A DNA stretch of 64,000 nt from Leifsonia soli (GTDB lineage Bacteria; Actinomycetota; Actinomycetes; Actinomycetales; Microbacteriaceae), in assembly GCF_013408745.1 (NCBI RefSeq), contig NZ_JACCBJ010000001.1, forward strand, positions 744,001 to 808,000, written 5' to 3'. The notes below the pieces were generated by a model that was not told where the DNA came from, ran no database searches, and saw only the letters and a program-made list of their open reading frames with translations. The position numbers and the translations under genes are program-made. The stretch's first letter is position 1, and every line of letters begins with the position of its first letter. Below, in pieces: positions 19,418 through 26,945 of this stretch.

Positions 19418-19596
19418 TTGGCAAACCCGTGCTGCGCATGGCAGAATTGACCCTTGTGCCGCGGCCAGGCCCTGCCATAGGGGAGCCAGCATTTCTCGCG
19501 GACACCCACTGACCGAACCAGACGGCCGGAACTCCTGATCGGAGCCGGCCCCGAGTCCGTCCCCGACCTGTGGCGGGTACAGAGAGCGAACACCCC
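19418..19596 (+). promoter_or_regulatory. rplS promoter and structured leader
   Basis: TTGGCA (19418-19423) and CAGAAT (19442-19447) are separated by 18 bp, a good vegetative promoter, giving a leader of about 140 nt before rplS. The leader contains a hairpin at 19524-19550: GGCCGG and CTCC pair with GGAG and CCGGCC. Such leaders on ribosomal-protein genes can mediate autoregulation, but binding of L19 here is not shown. No strong Shine-Dalgarno precedes the ATG. Confidence 0.6.
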
Positions 19597-19944
19597 ATGC
19601 ACATCCTCGACCAGCTCGACGCCGCGTCCCTCAAGCAGGACATCCCCGAGTTCCGCGCCGGCGACACCGTCAAGGTGCACGTGAACATCATCGAGGGCAC
19701 CCGCTCTCGCGTCCAGGTCTTCCAGGGCGTCGTCATCGGCCGCTCCGGCGAGGGCGTCCGCGAGACCTTCACGGTCCGCAAGATCAGCTTCCAGGTGGGT
19801 GTCGAGCGCACCTTCCCCGTGCACTCCCCGGTCATCGACAAGATCGAGGTCGTCACCCGCGGTGACGTGCGTCGCGCGAAGCTCTACTACCTGCGCGAGC
19901 TCCGCGGCAAGAAGGCGAAGATCAAGGAGAAGCGCGAGAACTGA
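19597..19944 (+). CDS. rplS: 50S ribosomal protein bL19
   Basis: A 115-residue bL19 beginning [19 protein letters not shown], with [19 protein letters not shown] and the [21 protein letters not shown]-terminus. The frame opens 9 codons earlier at a GTG, but the ATG at 19597 matches the family N-terminus. It is the last member of the scattered rpsP-trmD-rplS group and is followed by its own terminator hairpin. In many actinobacteria lepB follows; here rnhB comes next and lepB is absent. Confidence 0.97.
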   Translation: MHILDQLDAASLKQDIPEFRAGDTVKVHVNIIEGTRSRVQVFQGVVIGRSGEGVRETFTVRKISFQVGVERTFPVHSPVIDKIEVVTRGDVRRAKLYYLRELRGKKAKIKEKREN

Positions 19945-19964
19945 TCTCCGCCTCCCAGCGCTTC

Positions 19965-19999
19965 CGAAGCCCCCGACCCCTCGTGGATCGGGGGCTTCG
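19965..19999 (+). terminator. hairpin terminator of rplS
   Basis: A perfect 12-bp stem CGAAGCCCCCGA (19965-19976) / TCGGGGGCTTCG (19988-19999) with an 11-nt loop begins 20 nt after the rplS stop. No long T-run follows, as is common for GC-rich actinobacterial terminators. Confidence 0.8.
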
Positions 20000-20103
20000 T
20001 CGTGTCCGGAGCGGCTGACCGCGTCGTGTTCGATCGTCCGCCGGCGATGAGTGACAATGGAACGAGCTTCCCGCAGATCGAGAGGGCGGAGGACGAGGAA
20101 CGC

Positions 20104-20769
20104 ATGATGACCCCGGTGTCGCCGTCACTGCGGTTCGAGAAGGCCCTCTACCGCGAGGGCGTCACGTCCATCGTCGCCGTCGACGAGGTCGGCCGTGGAG
20201 CGCTCGCGGGGCCGGTCGCGGTCGGGATGGTCGTCATCGACACGGCCGTCAAGCGGATCCCGCCGGGACTGCGCGACTCCAAGCTGCTGCCGGAGCCGGT
20301 GCGGGAGTCGCTCGAGCCGTTATGCCGTCGATGGGCCATGCATCACGCGGTCGGCCTTGCGACGGCCGCCGAGGTCGACGCGCTCGGGATCATGCGCTGC
20401 CTGGGTCTGGCCGGAGCCCGCGCCCTCGCCCAGCTGGAGGAGCAGGGCGCCGTCGTGCACGACAGCACTCTCATCCTCGACGGCAACTACGACTACCTGA
20501 ACCCGGCATTGATGCGGCCGGCGAGGGTGGTCACCCGGATCAAGGCCGACCGGGATTGCGCCTCCGTCGCCGCCGCCTCGGTTATCGCCAAAGTGCACCG
20601 CGACCGGATGATGATCGTGCACGACTCGGAGTATCCGGGCTACGGCTGGGCCAGCAACAAGGGGTACTCGACCCCGGAGCACTTCGCCGCCATCGCGGAG
20701 CTCGGTCCGAGCGCACTGCACCGGATGACGTGGCTCAAACAGCCGGCTCTGATCGACATCCCGGAGTGA
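20104..20769 (+). CDS. rnhB: ribonuclease HII
   Basis: A 221-residue RNase HII that nicks RNA in RNA-DNA hybrids. The catalytic DEDD set starts with VAVDEVGRGALAGPVAVG, followed by DSKLL, the Asp of LDGNYDYL and RIKADRDCASVAAASVIAKVHRD. The frame extends upstream to GTG 20002, but a candidate promoter (TTCGAT 20029-20034, 18 bp, GACAAT 20053-20058) would start transcription near 20065, inside that extension; ATG 20104 has a GAGGA Shine-Dalgarno at fair spacing. Genes downstream (DUF2469, a YraN-family gene) follow the standard actinobacterial order. Confidence 0.94.
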   Translation: MMTPVSPSLRFEKALYREGVTSIVAVDEVGRGALAGPVAVGMVVIDTAVKRIPPGLRDSKLLPEPVRESLEPLCRRWAMHHAVGLATAAEVDALGIMRCLGLAGARALAQLEEQGAVVHDSTLILDGNYDYLNPALMRPARVVTRIKADRDCASVAAASVIAKVHRDRMMIVHDSEYPGYGWASNKGYSTPEHFAAIAELGPSALHRMTWLKQPALIDIPE

Positions 20770-20845
20770 CCTGGTCCGTCGGTTCGTCCACAGCGTGACC
20801 GCGACCGACGCGCGAGTCGCCTCAGCGGCATAGACTTGACGGACG

Positions 20846-21169
20846 ATGGATGATGACGAGTTCGACGACTACGACCGCGAGGTCGAGTTGGCTTTGTATC
20901 GCGAGTACCGGGACGTCGTCTCGCAGTTCAAGTATGTGATCGAGACGGAACGCCGTTTCTATCTGGCGAACGAGGTGGAGTTCGTGCGCCGCGATACGGA
21001 GCACGACTTCTACTTCGAGCTGACCATGAACGACGTCTGGGTGTGGGACGTGTACCGGGCCGACCGCTTCGTGAAGTCGGTGCGGGTCCTGACCTTCAAG
21101 GACGTCAACATCGAGGAGCTGTCCTCGAAGGAGTTCGAGCTGCCCAAGGAGCTCGCGCTCGACGAGTGA
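20846..21169 (+). CDS. DUF2469 family protein
   Basis: A 107-residue acidic protein that matches the actinobacterial DUF2469 family along its whole length: an acidic start (DDDEFDDYDREVELALYREY) and the RRFYLANEVEFVRRDTEHDF and WVWDVYRADRFVKSVRVLTF segments. Function is unknown. The gene is almost always found between rnhB and the yraN-type gene, as here. TAGACT at 20831-20836 ends 9 nt before the ATG and no Shine-Dalgarno is present, suggesting a short or absent leader. Confidence 0.9.
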   Translation: MDDDEFDDYDREVELALYREYRDVVSQFKYVIETERRFYLANEVEFVRRDTEHDFYFELTMNDVWVWDVYRADRFVKSVRVLTFKDVNIEELSSKEFELPKELALDE

Positions 21170-21305
21170 TCGTGGCGGGGTCGTGAGCGCCTGATCGCTC
21201 GCCCCCGACCTGTTCACAGGCGCCGCCCACCGCCGTCTTTCCACAGATCCGCCCTCTCCGCTCCACCGACCGGCCCCACCGCCGAGGCTGGAGGCGGAGG
21301 TTGAC

Positions 21306-21662
21306 ATGGCTGAGAAAGACGAATTGGGGCGTCGCGGCGAGCAGGTCGCGGCCGAGTGGCTGCGCGGGAACGGGTACACCCTCATCGACCGCAACTGGCG
21401 GTGCCCATCGGGAGAGCTCGACCTGGTGCTCCGGCACGGCACCACCCTGGTGTTCGCCGAGGTGAAGACGCGGTCGTCGCTGACGTTCGGGCACCCGTTC
21501 GAGGCGATCACGTCGCGCAAAGCCGCACGGCTGCGGCGGCTCGCGGCCGCCTGGTGCCGCGAACGGGAGCCCGGGGCCGTGGCCGTCCGCATCGATGCGA
21601 TCGCTGTGACCGATGCGTGGAGCGATCGGCCGGTTGTCGAGCATCTCACCGGGATCGCCTGA
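21306..21662 (+). CDS. YraN/UPF0102 family endonuclease-like protein
   Basis: A 118-residue protein with the restriction-endonuclease-like core of UPF0102: LGRRGEQVAAEWLRGNGY, DRNWRCPSGELDLVL and VFAEVKTRSS, giving the E...D...ExK arrangement. Biochemical role is unsettled. Its stop overlaps the start of the ComM-like gene (TGATG), and the pair YraN-ComM followed by dprA is a conserved neighbourhood. A GGAGG stretch upstream supports the ATG. Confidence 0.9.
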   Translation: MAEKDELGRRGEQVAAEWLRGNGYTLIDRNWRCPSGELDLVLRHGTTLVFAEVKTRSSLTFGHPFEAITSRKAARLRRLAAAWCREREPGAVAVRIDAIAVTDAWSDRPVVEHLTGIA

Positions 21663-23203
21663 TGGCTCTCGCACGCACGTTCGCGATCGCGCTCGACGGA
21701 CTGCGCGGGCACGTCGTCGAAGTGGAGGCCGACATCTCGGCGGGTCTGCCCGCCTTCGTGCTCATCGGCCTGCCGGACACGGCGTTGGGGGAGTCGCGCA
21801 AGCGGGTCGGCGCCGCCGCCGTGAACGCTGGCTGCTCGCTGTCGCAAAAGAAGCTGACGGTCAACCTGTCGCCGGCCGCACTGCCGAAGCAGGGTTCCGG
21901 TTTCGATCTCGCGATCGCGGTCGCAGCGCTGTCGGCGGCGGGGGTCGTGCCTCCGGCGCCGGCGGCGCGCGCGGTGCATCTGGGCGAGCTCGGCCTCGAC
22001 GGACGACTGCGTCCGGTGGCGGGGGTGCTCCCCGCCGTGCTGGCCGCGCGGGAAGCCGGGTTCGACCGAGTGCTCGTGCCGGCGGGCAACCTCGATGAGG
22101 CGTGCCTGGTGGACGGGATCGAGGTCGTGGGTGTGACGGGGTTGCGTGCAGCGGCCATCGTGCACGGCGCCGAGCTCGATCCGGTGGAGGAGGATCCGGT
22201 CCTCCCTGCTGTGGCGGAGCAGCGCGCCGCACGGGAGCCGGACATGGCGGACGTGTCCGGCAATGGCGAGGCCGTCGAGGCTCTGGTCGCCGCGGCGGCC
22301 GGCGGCCACCATCTGGCGATGGTCGGACCACCGGGGGCGGGCAAGACGATGCTCGCCCGCCGCCTGCCGTCGCTGCTGCCCGACCTGGCCGGGGCCGAGG
22401 CCCTGGAGGCGACGTGCATCCGTTCGCTCACCGGGCTGGGTGTCGGTGCCGAGCTGGTCCGGCGGCCGCCGTTCGAAGCCCCGCACCATACGGCGTCGGC
22501 GGTCTCGCTGGTCGGCGGCGGAAGCGGACGGATCACACCCGGAGCGATCGTCCGCGCCACGCACGGCGTGCTCTTCCTCGACGAGGCTGCGGAGTTCCCG
22601 CCGTCCGTGCTCGATGCGCTCCGTCAACCTCTCGAGAACGGGAGCATCACCATCCATCGCGCGAGCGGGGCCGCCTCGTTCCCTGCTCGGTTCCAGCTGG
22701 TGCTCGCGTCGAACCCCTGTCCGTGTGGTCACTACGGTTCGGCGGACGCGGAGTGCACCTGCTCGCCGATGGCCAGACGGCGCTACCTGGCGCGGATGTC
22801 CGGGCCGTTGATGGACCGCGTCGACATCCGTCTGACCGTGAGGCGCCTGGGGCTGGCCGCCCTGCACGCTGCGTCGGACCTGCACGCGCCGGGCTCGACC
22901 AGCAGTGAGTTGCGGGCACGTGTCGAGTCGGCGCGCGCCCGTGCGGCCGAGCGCCTCCGGGGAACGGGGTGGGTGCGCAACGCCGACGCCGCCGGGAGCT
23001 GGCTGCGGTCCGGGGAGCGTCGGCTCGGCGCCACAGCGATCGCACCCCTCGACCGTGCGCTGGAGCGCGGCGGCATCACCATGCGCGGCTACGATCGCAC
23101 GCTGCGCCTCGCGTGGACCCTTGCCGATCTCGACGGCGCCTCGTCACCGGACGTCGATCATGTCGGTCGCGCGCTCTTCCTGCGACGGGGAATCAGCGCA
23201 TGA
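21662..23203 (+). CDS. comM: ComM/YifB-family Mg-chelatase-like AAA+ ATPase
   Basis: A 513-residue protein. The N-terminal domain has the Lon-like ribosomal S5 fold (MALARTFAIALDGLRGHVVE, then LTVNLSPAALPKQGSGFDLAIA). The AAA+ core has Walker A GPPGAGKT near residue 223, Walker B VLFLDEAAEFP, and the Cys cluster NPCPCGHYG...CTCSP typical of the family. ComM is a hexameric branch-migration helicase used in natural transformation in some bacteria. The ATG overlaps the preceding stop, and the dprA start overlaps this stop, so three genes are translationally coupled. Confidence 0.93.
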   Translation: MALARTFAIALDGLRGHVVEVEADISAGLPAFVLIGLPDTALGESRKRVGAAAVNAGCSLSQKKLTVNLSPAALPKQGSGFDLAIAVAALSAAGVVPPAPAARAVHLGELGLDGRLRPVAGVLPAVLAAREAGFDRVLVPAGNLDEACLVDGIEVVGVTGLRAAAIVHGAELDPVEEDPVLPAVAEQRAAREPDMADVSGNGEAVEALVAAAAGGHHLAMVGPPGAGKTMLARRLPSLLPDLAGAEALEATCIRSLTGLGVGAELVRRPPFEAPHHTASAVSLVGGGSGRITPGAIVRATHGVLFLDEAAEFPPSVLDALRQPLENGSITIHRASGAASFPARFQLVLASNPCPCGHYGSADAECTCSPMARRRYLARMSGPLMDRVDIRLTVRRLGLAALHAASDLHAPGSTSSELRARVESARARAAERLRGTGWVRNADAAGSWLRSGERRLGATAIAPLDRALERGGITMRGYDRTLRLAWTLADLDGASSPDVDHVGRALFLRRGISA

Positions 23204-24768
23204 GCGGGGCGTGCGACGGGTGTGCGGTCGCGGGGCTCGCCCGTGCCGACGCGCAGCGAGACGAGCCGGACGCGGAGGGTGTGGTCGCGGAGGGTCCGGA
23301 CGCGGTGAGTCCGGACCCCGAGAACGGTCCGGCGCGTTGCGAGGAGACGGCAGCCGCGACGGGGCGCGAGTCCGATGGCGGCGATCCGTCCCGGACTGTG
23401 CCGCCGTCGCCCAGTGAGGGACGCCGTGCCCGGACGGTGCTCCCGGGGTTGTCCGATACCGAGGTCGTGCGACTCGTCACGGCGGTGTCGGGCGGCGCGC
23501 CCGGCGGCGGGGCGTGCTCATCCGACGCGGCGGTCGAGCGCTTCGCGCGAGCGGCGTTGACGACCGCGGTCGAACCCGGAGATCTGGAGGCCGGACGCCT
23601 GGTCGCCGCGCTGGGCCCGGAGGGGGTCCTCCGGGCCGTCGTCGAGGGCCACGACGCCGAGCGGGTGCTGCGTGCCGCCCGCCACGCGGAAGTCGTGCCG
23701 CTCCGGGGCGCGCCGCGAGCAGCGTTCGAGGACGCATCGCCCGAACGTGCGGCGGAGGACGCGCGAGCCGTGCGCCGGATCGCGGAGTGCCTCGAACGGT
23801 GGAGGCCCCGATTATCGCTCGACGAGTCGTGCCGCGCCGTGGAACGGGCGTCGCGTCTCGGCGTGCAGCTCCTGACGCCCGACTCGGACGCCTGGCCCGA
23901 GGGCTTCGCGTCGCTCGAGGGCGGCGAGCCGCTCGCCCTGTGGATCCGAGGCGACCCGAACCGGCTTGCGCGGCTGGAGCATTCTGTCGCGCTGGTCGGT
24001 GCGCGCGCCTCGACCGACTACGGCGAACACGTCGCGATGGAGGCGGCAGCCGGACTCGTCGGGCGCGGGTTCGCCGTCGTCTCGGGAGGCGCATACGGGA
24101 TCGATGCTGCAGCCCATCGAGCGACGCTGGCGAGTGGTGGGCTCACCGTCGCCTTCCTCGCCGGAGGGGTCGACCGCCTGTACCCCGCTGGTAACAGCGA
24201 CCTGTTGCGCCGCATCGCGGGGGAGGGCGTGCTGGCGGCGGAGCTCCCTCCCGGCAATGCGCCGACGCGATGGCGCTTCCTGATGCGCAACCGGCTCATC
24301 GCCGCGGCAGCCAGCGCGACCGTCGTCGTCGAAGCGGGTCGCCGGTCGGGCTCACTCAACACGGCAGGCCACGCCGCCCAGCTGGGGCGACCGCTCGGCG
24401 CCGTGCCCGGCAGCATCCTGTCGCCGGCATCGGCGGGATGTCACCGTCTCATCCGCGAGTACGCGGCGATCTGCGTCACGTCGGCCGAGGAGATGGCGGA
24501 GCTCGCCGACCCGTTGGGGACAGGGCCGACGGGATCTCCCGCCGCGGCGGCGGTCCGTCCCGTGGAGGGGGAGCCGCGTGGCGGGGATGCGGAGGGGGTC
24601 GTCCTGTCGGTTTTGTCGTCGGCACGCAGGGCCGACGCGGACGAGATCGCGGCTCGGGCGGCTCTGCCGTTCACGACGGTCGCCGCGATTCTCGGTCGCC
24701 TCGATCTCGCAGGCCGTGCCCGCGAGAGCGGGGGAGGCTGGACCTTGAGCGAACGGAGGCACGCATGA
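23200..24768 (+). CDS. dprA: DNA-processing protein DprA
   Basis: A 522-residue DprA. The Rossmann core begins near residue 260 with SVALVGARASTDYGEH, followed by VVSGGAYGIDAAAHRATL, FLAGGVDRLYPAGN and ASATVVVEAGRRSGSLNTA. A C-terminal winged-helix (ILGRLDLAGRARESGGGWTL) is present. DprA loads RecA on incoming single-stranded DNA. The first 95 residues are low-complexity and acidic and have no counterpart in ordinary DprA (360-400 residues); the ATG is nevertheless favoured because it overlaps the comM stop (ATGA). Confidence 0.93.
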   Translation: MSGACDGCAVAGLARADAQRDEPDAEGVVAEGPDAVSPDPENGPARCEETAAATGRESDGGDPSRTVPPSPSEGRRARTVLPGLSDTEVVRLVTAVSGGAPGGGACSSDAAVERFARAALTTAVEPGDLEAGRLVAALGPEGVLRAVVEGHDAERVLRAARHAEVVPLRGAPRAAFEDASPERAAEDARAVRRIAECLERWRPRLSLDESCRAVERASRLGVQLLTPDSDAWPEGFASLEGGEPLALWIRGDPNRLARLEHSVALVGARASTDYGEHVAMEAAAGLVGRGFAVVSGGAYGIDAAAHRATLASGGLTVAFLAGGVDRLYPAGNSDLLRRIAGEGVLAAELPPGNAPTRWRFLMRNRLIAAAASATVVVEAGRRSGSLNTAGHAAQLGRPLGAVPGSILSPASAGCHRLIREYAAICVTSAEEMAELADPLGTGPTGSPAAAAVRPVEGEPRGGDAEGVVLSVLSSARRADADEIAARAALPFTTVAAILGRLDLAGRARESGGGWTLSERRHA

Positions 24769-24879
24769 CGGTGCCCGGCCGGCCGCCGACCGGTGATGCC
24801 GAGCGTTCGGCCGACCGCTCGTCGTATAGAGCGCGCGTCGCTGCTGCTGAGGGCCGTGTTCCAGGGTCAAGCTGAGGGG

Positions 24880-25902
24880 GTGGGTCTGGATGCGGCGATC
24901 GAGCAATACGAGCGGCACCTGCGGGTGGAGCGCGGGTACTCGCCGCAGACGATCCGCGCCTACCGATCGGACCTCGGGGCGCTCGCCGCCTTCGCGGCGG
25001 AGCGGGGCGTGGCGTCCACGGATGCGCTCACCCTCGACCTCTTCCGGGACTGGCTGTGGGAGGGGTCGAAGCGAGGCCTCGCCAAGTCGACGCTCGCCAG
25101 GCGCGCGGCCTCGGTCCGCGGATTCAGTGCATGGGTCACACGCCAGGCCGAAGGGGAGGACAGGCTCGGCTCTCCCGCGAGTGCGGTGGGGTCGCTCACG
25201 GCGGGCGGCATGAGCGAGGAAGACGCGGACTCCGGGACACCGAGCGCGGAAGCGGCGGAGGTGGCGAAGGTGGTCGCCGATCCGGCGGTGCGCCTGCGCT
25301 CGCCGAAGGCCGACAAGACGCTTCCCCGGGTGATCACGCGCGAGCAGATCGACGGGATCCTCGTGGGACTCGCCGCCCGGGCGGAGGACGGCGACCCGGG
25401 GTCGCTCCGCGACGTCGCCGTGATCGAGCTGCTCTACGCGGCGGGGATCCGGGTGTCCGAGCTCACCGGCCTGGACGTCGACGACGTCGACCTCGATCGG
25501 CTCACCGTCCGCGTGATCGGCAAGGGGTCGAAAGAGCGCGTCGTGCCCTTCGGAGTGCCGGCGCTGCGGGCGATCCGTGCGTGGCTGACGGCCGGGCGGC
25601 CGCGGCTGGCCTCGGGCGCGTCCGGGCCGGCACTCTTCCTCGGCGCCCGCGGTGCGCGGCTGGGAAGCCGAGCCGTCTACCAGCTGGTGGCCGGTCTCCT
25701 CGCCGACGTGCCGGGGCGGGGGCCGTCCGGACCGCACGCCCTCCGGCACACCGCCGCCACGCACCTGCTGGACGGCGGAGCGGACCTTCGCGCGGTCCAG
25801 GAGCTGCTGGGCCACGCGAGCCTCGGGACCACCCAGATCTACACGCACGTCTCCACCGAACGGCTCAAAGAGGCGTACCGCATCGCCCACCCGCGCGCTT
25901 AG
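24880..25902 (+). CDS. xerC: tyrosine recombinase XerC
   Basis: A 340-residue site-specific recombinase. Catalytic residues are Arg191 in GIRVSEL, the Lys of [15 protein letters not shown] (His and Arg289), the His of LGHAS and the nucleophile Tyr321 in QIYTHVS. It resolves chromosome dimers at dif with XerD. A linker of about 60 residues between the SAM-like and catalytic domains (after [13 protein letters not shown]) is longer than usual. Start is uncertain: the frame opens at 24793; I chose GTG 24880 because it leaves the normal 7-residue lead before the first helix. Confidence 0.9.
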   Translation: MGLDAAIEQYERHLRVERGYSPQTIRAYRSDLGALAAFAAERGVASTDALTLDLFRDWLWEGSKRGLAKSTLARRAASVRGFSAWVTRQAEGEDRLGSPASAVGSLTAGGMSEEDADSGTPSAEAAEVAKVVADPAVRLRSPKADKTLPRVITREQIDGILVGLAARAEDGDPGSLRDVAVIELLYAAGIRVSELTGLDVDDVDLDRLTVRVIGKGSKERVVPFGVPALRAIRAWLTAGRPRLASGASGPALFLGARGARLGSRAVYQLVAGLLADVPGRGPSGPHALRHTAATHLLDGGADLRAVQELLGHASLGTTQIYTHVSTERLKEAYRIAHPRA

Positions 25903-25991
25903 GCCGCGCTCCGATCGCCGTCCCGATCCCGCGCCGCGCCGCCGCAGTCGGGGCAGACAGACCCTCGGCGTCGCTCGCATCCCGCCTCCGC

Positions 25992-26690
25992 TCACCCGCT
26001 CCCGAGCGGCAGGAGGACAGCCGGCGGCACGCGAGCGAAGAACAGCATCGGCGACACGTACTCGCCGTGCATGCGCACACCGACGTGCAGACATCCGCCG
26101 CCGCAGTGACCTCCCGACCCGACCAGGCCGATGACCTCGCCACGCGCGACGGCGGAGCCCACCGGAAGATCGGACGACAGCGGCTCGAAGCTCGACAGCA
26201 CCCCGCCGCCGTGATCCAGAGTCAGAACAGGACGGTCGACGACGGTCCCGGCGAAGCGCACCACGGCGCCATCCGGTGCGGCGACGGGCGTGCCCGCCGC
26301 CGCTGTCAGGTCGATGCCGCGGTGACCGGCGGCATACCTCGTCGGTGGAGCGGCGTACGGAGCGGCGACCGTGGGAGAGACGACCGGCCAGCTCCAGCGG
26401 CCCTCCGGCTCGGAAGGATCCACTCTCGACGTCGAGACACGATCGCGCCCGTCCTCGCTCGCGGCCGCTCCCCACCGACCTTCCGTGCCCGGATCCGAGA
26501 CAGCACCGGCGGCTCCCGGCCGGGCGACCAGCACGCACACGACCAGCGCCCACGAGACGAGACACCACCGGCCCGCCAGCCGTCGGCGACGTGTCGCACC
26601 GCCCCGCCGAGCACCGCCCCGCCGCGCACCGCCCCGCCGCGCCCCGCCCCGCCGCGCGCCGCCCCGCCGCGCGCCGCCCCGCCGCCGCAT
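25992..26690 (-). CDS. secreted M23 (LytM-type) peptidase-like protein
   Basis: A 232-residue exported protein. The C-terminal M23 domain has HRGIDLTAAAGTPV (His and Asp zinc ligands) and CLHVGVR with the HxH-type second site. The signal peptide has a hydrophobic core (VSWALVVCVLVA) and cleavage near AGA. The n-region before it is extraordinary: MRRR followed by six GGA blocks separated by RR, encoded by a 15-bp tandem repeat (26595-26678). An alternative ATG at 26717 would add nine residues. Likely role is peptidoglycan endopeptidase or an activator. It converges on xerC. Confidence 0.8.
   Translation of the reverse strand: MRRRGGARRGGARRGGARRGGARRGGARRGGATRRRRLAGRWCLVSWALVVCVLVARPGAAGAVSDPGTEGRWGAAASEDGRDRVSTSRVDPSEPEGRWSWPVVSPTVAAPYAAPPTRYAAGHRGIDLTAAAGTPVAAPDGAVVRFAGTVVDRPVLTLDHGGGVLSSFEPLSSDLPVGSAVARGEVIGLVGSGGHCGGGCLHVGVRMHGEYVSPMLFFARVPPAVLLPLGSG
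26595..26678. repeat. 15-bp minisatellite within the M23 gene
   Basis: About 5.6 tandem copies of a 15-bp GC-only-core unit, GCACCGCCCCGCCGC on the plus strand with small variations, encode the pentapeptide GGARR on the minus strand. The unit length is a multiple of three, so copy-number change would keep the frame and only lengthen or shorten the basic n-region of the signal peptide. Confidence 0.9.
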
Positions 26691-26945
26691 GCGGCATCGT
26701 CCGTCGCCCTCCCGCATCCGTCCCACCTTCCGTCCGTCCCTGCGATCACGACCACCCTCTGCTCCAGCGCCGTCGTGCGCGGGCGGCATCCCGGATCGGT
26801 GGAGAACCCGCGTCCCGTCGCTCCTGTGGACACACCCGCGACCGATGGTTCTCCCCGGCGCGATCCCGGCGTACCGTGAGATTCGCCTTCGCGGCCCCCG
26901 ACCGGTGCCGCCGACAGCGAGCCGCACAACCGAAAAAGGGATGAG

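Noticed and set aside
20770..21305. TCCACA-like sequences (near 20784, 21212 and 21240) as possible DnaA boxes or an origin
   Set aside because: They are degenerate, unevenly spaced, in a GC-rich setting with no AT-rich segment, and no dnaA, dnaN, parAB or rnpA gene is near.
24765..24875. A 36-codon ORF starting with an ATG that overlaps the dprA stop
   Set aside because: The ATGA overlap is attractive, but the ORF ends just before the xerC domain in another frame and has no recognisable product; it could only matter if a frameshift were present, which I cannot show.
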